Source of the DNA: Microcaldota archaeon
Lineage (GTDB): Archaea; Micrarchaeota; Micrarchaeia; Anstonellales; Bilamarchaeaceae
Length of the DNA: 6,564 nucleotides
Direction of reading: 5' to 3'
Assembly (NCBI GenBank): GCA_023247345.1
Contig: JAHFGR010000069.1
Span: 1-6,564, forward strand
Position numbers and translations under genes: made by a program. Below are positions 1 through 4,792 of this stretch, one piece after another. How positions within the stretch are numbered: position 1 is the first letter of the stretch; the number at the start of each line of letters is the position of its first letter. The notes below the pieces were generated by a model. It did no database searches. It was given only the letters and a program-made list of their open reading frames with translations, and had not been told where the DNA came from.

Positions 1-1
1 G

Positions 2-325
2 TGTGGCTGCGGAAGCGGTGCATGTGAATCAGGTAGTAGTGGATCATGCGGTAGCGGGTCGTGCTGCGAAACTGAGCAAAAAATGAGCCCCGAGCAGATG
101 TATGAAATGTTCATGTGGCTCGCAGATAAGGCATGGATGAAGATGGCGAAGGAAAAAATGATGGCCATATGGGAAAAGAAGATCGGAAAAGACATGGAAC
201 AAAATGCTGCGTTCTTTGTTGAGGCATCGATGATGAAATGGATGGACGAGGACGAATACAAGAAGAAAAAACCTGAATTGATGAAACAATTCATGAAGGA
301 AATGGAAAAGAAACACAAGAAATAA
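2..325 (+). CDS. Cys/Gly/Ser- and Met-rich protein of unknown function, 5' end outside window
   Basis: I do not recognise a family. An ATG at 83 gives 80 residues, but the same frame is open without a stop back to base 2, so the gene enters from the left edge and at least 27 more residues precede that Met. Those residues form a low-complexity Gly/Ser stretch with six Cys in the first 22 visible residues (visible positions 1, 3, 8, 16, 21, 22), including CGC and a CC pair. The remainder is helical and highly charged, with 15 Met in the last 80 residues and a Lys-rich C-terminus. The Cys cluster and Met richness would suit metal or thiol chemistry, but that is inference. The frame, with TGC/TGT alternating with Gly/Ser codons, looks genuinely coding. 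The HEPN-like gene begins 11 nt downstream, so the two are probably co-transcribed. A flexible linker joining an unseen N-terminal domain to a helical tail is equally possible. Confidence 0.7.
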   Translation, partial: CGCGSGACESGSSGSCGSGSCCETEQKMSPEQMYEMFMWLADKAWMKMAKEKMMAIWEKKIGKDMEQNAAFFVEASMMKWMDEDEYKKKKPELMKQFMKEMEKKHKK

Positions 326-336
326 CCGGTAAGATC

Positions 337-762
337 ATGAATGAGTTACCAGATAAGACTCCGGAGTTGCTTCGAGATTTGTATAATGAGGTTTACCAGA
401 TAGTTCGCTTAGAACTAGCACATTCATCGCTATCGATGATGAGCATTTTGCTCGAGGCAACTCTGCGCGAGATTATAAAAAAGAAAAGAGGGAAATATCC
501 GACAGGCGATACCTTTACCAAATGCATTGAAATTTGCAGGCGGGATCAGTTGCTTAGCGAGCAGGAAGCGATTTGGTTAAAGAAGATGAATGACCTGGTC
601 AGAAATAGCTATTTACATCATGATGTTGAGCGAATGGCGAAGAATATCAAATTAAGCGAGATGAACGCTGACAAAAAAAGAGAATTCGATCGTTTTGTGG
701 CGCTTGAGCTTTTCCCGGAAGTAGACAAATTTTTCAGGGATAATATTGATAGATATTTCTAA
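337..762 (+). CDS. HEPN-like all-helical protein (candidate RNase or RNA-binding protein)
   Basis: A 141-residue protein predicted to be almost wholly alpha-helical. Residues 34-50 (MMSILLEATLREIIKKK) resemble the first long helix of HEPN/DUF4145-type domains. Residues 89-94 read R-N-S-Y-L-H followed by a second His, which fits the R-X4-6-H signature of HEPN ribonucleases, where Arg is commonly followed by a polar residue. In known HEPN proteins this motif forms the RNA-cleaving site at a dimer interface. They act as toxins, anti-phage effectors or RNA-processing subunits. No MNT nucleotidyltransferase partner is visible beside it, although the partially seen upstream gene lies 11 nt away and a TA pair follows. 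The ATG at 337 is preceded by only a weak GGTAAGATC ribosome site. The 3' end of the gene forms the left copy of a direct repeat. The fold call rests on helix pattern and motif only, so an inactive structural HEPN or an unrelated helical protein remains possible. Confidence 0.6.
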   Translation: MNELPDKTPELLRDLYNEVYQIVRLELAHSSLSMMSILLEATLREIIKKKRGKYPTGDTFTKCIEICRRDQLLSEQEAIWLKKMNDLVRNSYLHHDVERMAKNIKLSEMNADKKREFDRFVALELFPEVDKFFRDNIDRYF

Positions 763-767
763 GTAAT
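745..767 (+). repeat. Left copy of 23-nt direct repeat (3' end of HEPN-like gene)
   Basis: This 23-mer begins ATTGATAGATATTTCTAAGT and covers the last codons of the HEPN-like gene (Ile-Asp-Arg-Tyr-Phe-stop) plus five bases beyond the stop. It matches 1382-1404 at 21 of 23 positions, with differences at 752 and 762, and similarity ends abruptly on both sides. The two copies bracket the toxin-antitoxin module, as attachment-site or insertion-duplication repeats would. Confidence 0.7.
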
Positions 768-791
768 AGTGGAATCAAGGGCCTAAGATAG

Positions 792-805
792 AAAGCATTA
801 AATAC
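792..805 (+). promoter_or_regulatory. Candidate archaeal BRE/TATA promoter of the TA operon
   Basis: GAAAGC followed by ATTAAATAC has the look of an archaeal BRE plus TATA box. A start site about 25 nt downstream would fall near 826-830, giving a very short leader before the ATG at 839. The TATATA inside the adjacent palindrome (814-819) is an alternative TATA box that would give a nearly leaderless transcript. Confidence 0.45.
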
Positions 806-808
806 ATA

Positions 809-824
809 TTGAGTATATACTTAA
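809..824 (+). promoter_or_regulatory. Palindromic candidate operator of the RHH antitoxin
   Basis: TTGAGTATATACTTAA contains a perfect 10-bp palindrome, AGTATATACT (812-821), flanked by TT/AA, with one mismatched pair in the 16-bp form. It sits between the presumed TATA box and the antitoxin start codon. Autorepressing RHH antitoxins typically bind there as dimers. Self-complementary AT runs are common in AT-rich DNA, so the position is the main support. Confidence 0.45.
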
Positions 825-827
825 TAC

Positions 828-833
828 GGTGAT
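828..833 (+). promoter_or_regulatory. Strong archaeal ribosome-binding site, GGTGAT
   Basis: GGTGAT is fully complementary to the archaeal 16S rRNA 3' end (AUCACC) and lies 5 nt before the ATG at 839. It fixes that start for the antitoxin and supports an archaeal origin. Confidence 0.7.
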
Positions 834-838
834 TACTT

Positions 839-1111
839 ATGAACATAACTTTGAAACTAGAGGGATTCCCGGAAGAAATTATAAATCAAATGCTGGCGAA
901 AAAAATTGCGATGAATAAAACTGAGGCGGTTCGTCTAGCGATAATGGATTACAATGAGCATCATCAAATAAAACGAATTGATGAAACAGAACTCGATAGG
1001 CTCGCAGTAAAGAAAATGCAACAGATGGACAAGGAAATTGAAGAAGGAAAAAGAAGGATTCTTACAGAAAAGGAATTCCTCAAATTGCATCCTGAACTTC
1101 GAGATGACTAG
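839..1111 (+). CDS. Ribbon-helix-helix antitoxin of a type II TA pair
   Basis: A 90-residue protein with a CopG/Arc-like N-terminus. A short beta strand (residues 2-7, NITLKL, with alternating outward residues N2/T4/K6 as candidate DNA contacts) is followed by helix A (about 10-22) and helix B (about 27-41, starting at the N26-K27-T28-E29 turn). Two such chains form the RHH DNA-binding dimer. Residues 48-83 are a charged helical tail, the usual toxin-neutralising segment. The protein would repress its own promoter and block the RelE-like toxin encoded immediately downstream; its stop codon abuts the toxin ATG with no intervening base. The start is set by the GGTGAT site 5 nt upstream. The antitoxin role is inferred from fold plus partner. 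Confidence 0.8.
   Translation: MNITLKLEGFPEEIINQMLAKKIAMNKTEAVRLAIMDYNEHHQIKRIDETELDRLAVKKMQQMDKEIEEGKRRILTEKEFLKLHPELRDD
1101..1107 (+). promoter_or_regulatory. Ribosome-binding site of the toxin gene inside the antitoxin end
   Basis: GAGATGA differs at one base from the ideal GAGGTGA and lies 4 nt before the toxin ATG at 1112. It supports coupled translation of antitoxin and toxin. Confidence 0.5.
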
Positions 1112-1375
1112 ATGTACAAAATTGAGCTTCATGACAATTGGGAAAAGTATTATGTTCGGCTTCCGCCAGACATTCAAAAAAGAGTTTGGAAAAAAGTTCA
1201 GCAAATAAAACAAGGTCTACCAGGACGTCACTTGAATTTAGGTGTAGACTATTTCGTCGAGGAAGTTGGTCAATACCGAATTTGCTACAAATCCTTTGAG
1301 GATACACAGGTAAGGCGATTTTATTTTGTCGGGAATCATAAAGATTATGAAAAATGGTTAGGAATTAGAAAATAA
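1112..1375 (+). CDS. RelE/ParE-superfamily toxin (probable mRNA interferase)
   Basis: An 87-residue basic protein with the RelE/ParE layout. An N-terminal strand (2-6) leads to helices at about 8-16 and 18-35 (PPDIQKRVWKKVQQIKQ). The PGRHL segment (37-41) starts the four-strand sheet: strand 46-51, G-Q-Y-R-I-C-Y-K (53-60), R-R-F-Y-F-V (68-73), and the terminal G-N-H-K-D-Y-E-K-W (74-82). RelE toxins cleave mRNA in the ribosomal A site using basic residues on this sheet. Candidate residues here are R39/H40, R56, K60, R68/R69, H76, K77 and Y79, but I cannot tell which are catalytic. The N-H-x-D-Y ending is common in RelE-type rather than gyrase-poisoning ParE toxins. The gene directly abuts the antitoxin and appears intact, so the pair may be functional. 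Confidence 0.82.
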   Translation: MYKIELHDNWEKYYVRLPPDIQKRVWKKVQQIKQGLPGRHLNLGVDYFVEEVGQYRICYKSFEDTQVRRFYFVGNHKDYEKWLGIRK

Positions 1376-1381
1376 CAAATG

Positions 1382-1404
1382 ATTGATAAATATTTCTAGG
1401 TAAT
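1382..1404 (+). repeat. Right copy of 23-nt direct repeat
   Basis: This 23-mer matches 745-767 at 21 of 23 positions. With the preceding ATG at 1379 it spells Met-Ile-Asp-Lys-Tyr-Phe-stop, nearly the C-terminus of the HEPN-like protein (Ile-Asp-Arg-Tyr-Phe-stop). It therefore looks like a detached duplicate of that gene's 3' end. It begins 6 nt after the toxin stop codon and also carries the GGTAAT in front of the exonuclease-like gene. Confidence 0.7.
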
Positions 1405-1412
1405 TATAAGCG

Positions 1413-1979
1413 ATGAGACAAAACAATAATTATTATTTAGACATTGAAACCAATGGCCTAGACCCAAAGAAAAATAAAATAATTACTATCCAGTATCAGC
1501 AACTTGACAGAAATACAGCTAAACCGATAAGCAAATTAAAGATTCTTAAGGAATGGGAGAGTTCTGAAAAAGATATTTTAGAAGAATTTGTAAACAGTAC
1601 AAACATACTGAACGATTACGAATTCAGTTTTATTCCAATGGGTTATTGCCTTAATTTTGAGCATAATTTTCTAAAAGAAAAATCGCTAGCTTATGGTTTG
1701 CCTGAAATCGACATTCTTAGTAAAGCATTTATTGATTTGAAGGCATTTGGAGTTATAATGAACCGTGGCGAGTTTAAGAATTCTGGTTTGGATAAAATAA
1801 CTGGCAAACCTCAAAGCGGTAGAGACATACCGATTTGGCATGAGAAAAAAGAATATGATAAGATAACAGAATACATAGAAAGGGAAGCAGAAGAATTCGT
1901 TAAGCTTTGTTCATGGCTCTATAGAGAAATGCCTTATGCGTTGGCAAGATTTAAGAAAGAGAATAGAATTGAGAAGTAA
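1413..1979 (+). CDS. Stand-alone DEDD-type 3'-5' exonuclease-like protein (RNase H fold)
   Basis: 188 residues. Y-L-D10-I-E12-T-N-G-L-D (8-17) is a clear exonuclease motif I with both metal-binding acids. The next strand I-I-T-I-Q-Y (23-28) fits the RNase H-like core of the YprB/RNase_H_2 group. M-G-Y-C-L-N-F-E83-H-N-F-L (76-87) sits where motif II (usually N-x-x-F-D) belongs, here with Glu instead of Asp. D108-L-K lies before the last core helix. Y154-I-E-R-E158 sits where motif III (Y-x3-D) belongs, again with Glu. As I recall, similar archaeal single-domain proteins carry the same FE and YIE-x-E variants, so the substitutions may belong to the subfamily rather than show decay. Likely role: trimming or repair of nucleic acid in the cytoplasm; substrate unknown. 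The ATG at 1413 has GGTAAT at 1399-1404, 8 nt upstream. The gene converges with the thioredoxin reductase gene, with 3 nt between stop codons. Confidence 0.75.
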   Translation: MRQNNNYYLDIETNGLDPKKNKIITIQYQQLDRNTAKPISKLKILKEWESSEKDILEEFVNSTNILNDYEFSFIPMGYCLNFEHNFLKEKSLAYGLPEIDILSKAFIDLKAFGVIMNRGEFKNSGLDKITGKPQSGRDIPIWHEKKEYDKITEYIEREAEEFVKLCSWLYREMPYALARFKKENRIEK

Positions 1980-1982
1980 CAA

Positions 1983-2921
1983 CTAAAATTTTTCATTATT
2001 TACATATTCATAAGCAGAATAGGCTGCAAGAACGCCTTCTGCTGAACCAGTTATTGCCTGCTTGAATTTTGTATCAACAACATCTCCACCTGCAAATATG
2101 CCTTTTACATTTGTTTGTGCAGCGCGATCAATAATTATGTCTCCTTTTTCATCAAGCTTAACTCCTAGTGATTTTGCTAGTTGCGATTGCGGAATATGCC
2201 CGATATCAACAAATATTCCATCTAATTTGAATTCCTTGCTTCTGTTGTATGATTTATCTAAGATTACTGAATAGACAAATTTACCCCCCTTAATTTCAGT
2301 AACATTGGTATTTGGAATGATTTCAATTTTCCCTTCCTTAATCTTCTGTTCGATTCTTGTGAGGTTATATGGTTCTGGCCTGATCTTCTCACCGCGATAA
2401 ATCATGTAAACTTTCTTTGTCCACTGCGTAAGCAAAAGCGCTTCTTTTGCAGCACTGTCAGCACCGCCAACAACTGCAACTGTTTTATTTTTATAAGCGT
2501 ACCCGTCGCATAGAGCACAATAGTGCACACCTTTGCCACTGAATTCTTTTTCTCCCGGCACGCCAAGCTTGCGCCATTCTGTACCTGTTGCAAAAATAAT
2601 TGTTTTTGCTTGGAATTTTTTGTTATCTTCTGTCTCAGCCACGAAAACAGCTTTCTTTTTTGAAACTTTTGTTACCGTGGCATCAATCGCTTCAACGCCT
2701 TCGTAACTAAGCGCGTGCTCTTCGATATTTTTAGCAAGCGTTATGCCGTCAGTTTGTTTTATACCTGGCCAATTGGCAATATCATTGGTAAGGATTATTG
2801 TCCCGCCGCGAACTGCTGAAATAACTAAAGTCTTTAGTTTGAGGCGACCGGCATACATTGCTGCTGAAAAACCAGTTACCCCGCCACCGATAATAATTGT
2901 ATCGTAAATGTCAAAAGGCAT
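1983..2921 (-). CDS. trxB: Thioredoxin reductase (FAD-dependent, low-molecular-weight type)
   Basis: 312 residues, normal length for this family of disulfide reductases, which reduce thioredoxin or glutaredoxin-like proteins in the cytosol. FAD-binding G-G-G-V-T-G is at 12-17, ATGTEWRKLGVPG at 111-123, the redox-active C135-A-L-C138-D-G at 135-140, the second nucleotide fold G-G-A-D-S-A at 152-157, and the C-terminal FAD signature G-I-F-A-G-G-D at 274-280, followed by QAITGSAEG at 288-296. The NADPH 2'-phosphate motif H-R-R-x3-R appears as Y175-R-G177-E-K-I-R181, losing His and one Arg, so NADPH may not be the preferred donor; NADH, ferredoxin or another donor is possible. The gene is last in the minus-strand train, 24 nt after the second KaiC-like gene. 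It has no good ribosome site but has a TATA-like element about 25 nt before its ATG. Identity is certain; the electron donor and partner are not. Confidence 0.95.
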   Translation of the reverse strand: MPFDIYDTIIIGGGVTGFSAAMYAGRLKLKTLVISAVRGGTIILTNDIANWPGIKQTDGITLAKNIEEHALSYEGVEAIDATVTKVSKKKAVFVAETEDNKKFQAKTIIFATGTEWRKLGVPGEKEFSGKGVHYCALCDGYAYKNKTVAVVGGADSAAKEALLLTQWTKKVYMIYRGEKIRPEPYNLTRIEQKIKEGKIEIIPNTNVTEIKGGKFVYSVILDKSYNRSKEFKLDGIFVDIGHIPQSQLAKSLGVKLDEKGDIIIDRAAQTNVKGIFAGGDVVDTKFKQAITGSAEGVLAAYSAYEYVNNEKF

Positions 2922-2942
2922 GAGATATAATCTTCCATGATG

Positions 2943-2950
2943 TTTTTATA
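2943..2950 (-). promoter_or_regulatory. Possible internal promoter (TATA-like) for trxB
   Basis: On the minus strand CTATAAAAAC overlaps the last codon of the upstream KaiC-like gene. Its centre is about 25 nt before the trxB ATG at 2921, the distance expected for leaderless archaeal transcription. The gene also lacks a convincing Shine-Dalgarno site. AT-richness makes chance matches likely. Confidence 0.3.
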
Positions 2951-3524
2951 GCTTTATAACTTTATCACAAAGCTGTGCTATTTCAGCGCGTACTTCTTTG
3001 TTTGTTTCATTCTCTAAAGAAATTAATAAGCCGTTTAGTCCGTCTATCCGCATTTTTGTCAAAATACTGTGCGTAAATCTTGCGAATACGTCTGGCTTAT
3101 TATGAATAAGCATCGTAGTTATGGAATCAATAAAAATAAATCTATTGCCCTTTAGTTTCTCTGTAGTTTTATTTATTGAAATCGCAATGTTTGTCAAAGC
3201 TGATACGTTTTCTAAATGTAAAACATTCTCAGAATCCTGTGCTTCTGTAGCTTGGCTTTTGCAAACACAATCCAGCAAAAATACTTTTTTAACATCTATG
3301 TTGCTCTTTTTATAAAGATTCAAAAGATTCGAACAAGGCCTGCTTGCGGACAATATAATGCCGGTATGCCCATTATTTGTTAAAACCTTTATGGCTGCAA
3401 GGCTTACTTTTAGAGCACTTTCAGTATCTGTCTCTAGTAGAACAATCCATCCTTCTGGTAGCTTGCTAAATTCCTTTTCAAGCCTTTCTTCGAATGGCAA
3501 TTTTTCTATTTTATCCGGAGTCAT
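2946..3524 (-). CDS. RAD55/KaiC-like P-loop-fold protein lacking Walker A (paralog B)
   Basis: 192 residues with the order of a single RecA/KaiC domain. Strand 26-30 (WIVLL) is followed by E-T-D-T-E-S (31-36), where G-x4-G-K-T/S should be, so Walker A is absent. Next come a helix (37-50), strand G-I-I-L-S-A (55-60), S-R-P (61-63), strand V-F-L-L-D-C (81-86) and the Walker-B-like F-I-F-I-D133-S134 (129-134) with ITT. Strand G-L-L-I-S-L (165-170) precedes a C-terminal C-D-K-V-I-K-L. Without a P-loop it probably does not hydrolyse ATP and may act as a regulatory or scaffold partner. I recall similar Walker-A-less proteins being common in archaea and annotated as hypothetical or RAD55-like; DUF835/DUF7504-type families are candidates. 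Four Cys are present (64, 86, 88, 186), with C86-V-C88 after the strand. Its ATG overlaps the upstream paralog's stop as ATGA, implying coupled translation and perhaps a heterodimer. Confidence 0.7.
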   Translation of the reverse strand: MTPDKIEKLPFEERLEKEFSKLPEGWIVLLETDTESALKVSLAAIKVLTNNGHTGIILSASRPCSNLLNLYKKSNIDVKKVFLLDCVCKSQATEAQDSENVLHLENVSALTNIAISINKTTEKLKGNRFIFIDSITTMLIHNKPDVFARFTHSILTKMRIDGLNGLLISLENETNKEVRAEIAQLCDKVIKL

Positions 3525-4102
3525 TGAACCACAGTTATTACTTCATCAACCCGAAGTGCTATGTCTTTTATGAATTTTTTCTGTGCTAAATCCTTTGCGA
3601 CATTAAAAACAAGGATAACATTTTCTACTTCATGTTTTTTTACTGATCTAACCAGGAATTCAGAGAAACGCATCGTTTCAGATAAAGGCTTATAAAGCGT
3701 AATTGTGGTTAATGAATCAATAAAGATAAATTTTTTCTTGCCTTTCAGCTTCGGAAGCGAAGTATAAATTGCTCTGACCAGTTCATCAATATCTATGTTG
3801 GGTGATATATGGACACATCGCGTATGTTTTTCCTGTTCGTGCTCACCCAATGCCGTAGCTATATCTATGAATAAAAGCTTGTTGATATCGATTCCTTGTT
3901 TTTCAAACAGCGAAAAGAGGTTTTTAAAAGGTCTCTGAAAACTTATATAAATCCCATCAAAATCAAGTTCTGTTAAGATTTTTATAGACGTGATATTTTT
4001 ATCAAAATAAGCATCAGCAGGCAACTCCATCATTATTACTGCGCCACGTTCATGCTTTTTTATTGCGTTTTCAAGTGACTTTTTTTGTGTTTCGTTTGCC
4101 AT
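3521..4102 (-). CDS. RAD55/KaiC-like P-loop-fold protein lacking Walker A (paralog A)
   Basis: A paralog of the downstream gene: both share the strand order, the R-P turn after the second strand (here 59-60, counted from the 4108 ATG) and F-I-F-I-D-S-L-T-T (127-135 on that numbering). They also share a C-terminal D-x-V-I ending and the length. Where Walker A should be, the strand VIMMELP (24-30) runs into A-D-A-Y-F-D, with no Gly-Lys-Ser/Thr. LLFIDIATA (78-86) corresponds to the VFLLDCV strand of the partner. An ATG at 4108 is possible, but GAGG at 4110-4113 is only 1 nt from it and 7 nt from the ATG at 4102, so I favour 4102 (193 residues, MANETQ). Presumed cytoplasmic and non-hydrolysing; role inferred as signalling adaptor from its position after the membrane sensor and 7TM genes. 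Sequence divergence from its neighbour implies an old duplication. Confidence 0.7.
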   Translation of the reverse strand: MANETQKKSLENAIKKHERGAVIMMELPADAYFDKNITSIKILTELDFDGIYISFQRPFKNLFSLFEKQGIDINKLLFIDIATALGEHEQEKHTRCVHISPNIDIDELVRAIYTSLPKLKGKKKFIFIDSLTTITLYKPLSETMRFSEFLVRSVKKHEVENVILVFNVAKDLAQKKFIKDIALRVDEVITVVQ

Positions 4103-4108
4103 TTTCAT

Positions 4109-4166
4109 TCCTCTTTATTCCAACAGTTAAGGATATTTTATCTTTTCTTAATGTTTTTCTTTTTAG
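4109..4166 (-). promoter_or_regulatory. Intergenic gap with ribosome-binding site and weak TATA-like element
   Basis: This 58-nt gap is the largest in the minus-strand train. On the minus strand it holds an A-rich stretch, GATAAAATATCC (4131-4142) as a weak TATA-like candidate, and GAGG (4110-4113) before the KaiC-like gene. A start site from that TATA would fall near 4110. I see no hairpin-plus-T-run terminator for minus-strand transcripts; the T-rich look belongs to the plus strand. Read-through from the 7TM gene is therefore likely. Confidence 0.3.
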
Positions 4167-4790
4167 TTATGGTTCCTCATAGGTTAAACTTAACCACCAG
4201 CCCACTCCAACCATTAAAGTGCCAAGCATGGCAAAATAATATACAACGCCGGGATTTGCAATTATCAAGAATGAAAATGTGAGTACAAATCCAATCAATG
4301 CAAATCCAAACACCAAGACATGTAATCCTAATTTTGGTAAGTTTTTGCCTAATATATAAAAGCAATAGCCAGCTAGCAATAGAACTATTCCAATTGCCAT
4401 ATTTATCAGGGTGGACAGGAATGAATTATTAGCTTCACCTGCAACTCCGCCCAGAATATAAGCCGAATAATAAGATAGCAAAATAAAAATTATTGCTATA
4501 GTTGGTACCACATAATATTTTTTTATCCATTTAACCCCAATCTCTGATAGTCCAAGTAAAACTAGGACTCCGCTCAAAGAAAGCGCTAACTTGCTTATAA
4601 AATAAAGTGTTAAATCACCATTAAAAGATGCCAATCTGAAAAATCCCTGGATCCCAAATAATAACAAAAACAGGCTAAAAAATAGAGTAATCTTATTTTT
4701 ATTTTTAAAATAGGCGTACAGAATAACAAGCCCTGCACCTAACCTAACTATTGATGTAATTAATATAGGTGTTGTTTGATCTACTACCAT
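4167..4790 (-). CDS. Seven-transmembrane-helix protein, possible receptor
   Basis: 207 residues, almost entirely membrane. Hydrophobic segments lie at about 8-28, 34-54, 61-83, 92-115, 124-147, 154-177 and 181-203. Basic loops (KNKNK 29-33, VKWIKK 86-91, GKNLPK 148-153) alternate with neutral or acidic ones (FNGD 56-59, AGEANNS 117-123, ANPG 178-181). By the positive-inside rule this gives seven helices with N-terminus outside and C-terminus inside. I do not recognise the family. It resembles the membrane half of archaeal proteins in which about seven helices are fused to a soluble KaiC-like or DUF835-type domain; here those parts would be separate genes. No Lys in helix 7 suggests a retinal Schiff base, so it is not an evident rhodopsin. 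It starts 2 nt after the sensor gene, with GAGGT 7 nt before the ATG, so co-expression with the sensor is strongly indicated. Confidence 0.75.
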   Translation of the reverse strand: MVVDQTTPILITSIVRLGAGLVILYAYFKNKNKITLFFSLFLLLFGIQGFFRLASFNGDLTLYFISKLALSLSGVLVLLGLSEIGVKWIKKYYVVPTIAIIFILLSYYSAYILGGVAGEANNSFLSTLINMAIGIVLLLAGYCFYILGKNLPKLGLHVLVFGFALIGFVLTFSFLIIANPGVVYYFAMLGTLMVGVGWWLSLTYEEP

Positions 4791-4792
4791 TT

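Noticed and set aside
83..85. ATG as the true start of the first gene
   Set aside because: The frame is open without stops to base 2 with strongly biased Cys/Gly/Ser content, and no ribosome site precedes the ATG. The gene most likely begins outside the window.
44..316. Antisense open frame opposite the first gene, rich in Phe/His/Leu
   Set aside because: Its composition is the mirror of Met/Lys/Glu codons on the plus strand; it has no domain pattern or ribosome site, and the plus frame is coherent to the left edge.
935..1307. Two minus-strand open frames opposite the TA pair
   Set aside because: They overlap two well-supported genes with clear RHH and RelE patterns and encode no recognisable motif.
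1379..1399. Six-codon reading frame Met-Ile-Asp-Lys-Tyr-Phe
   Set aside because: Too short for a gene; better explained as a duplicated end of the HEPN-like gene within the direct repeat.
4137..4174. T-rich stretch as a transcription terminator
   Set aside because: The T-runs are on the plus strand, where no gene ends, and no stable hairpin is visible. Minus-strand transcripts read A-rich here.
4167..4790. Microbial rhodopsin
   Set aside because: Helix count and N-out topology fit, but the seventh helix has no Lys for retinal attachment and no rhodopsin motifs are seen.
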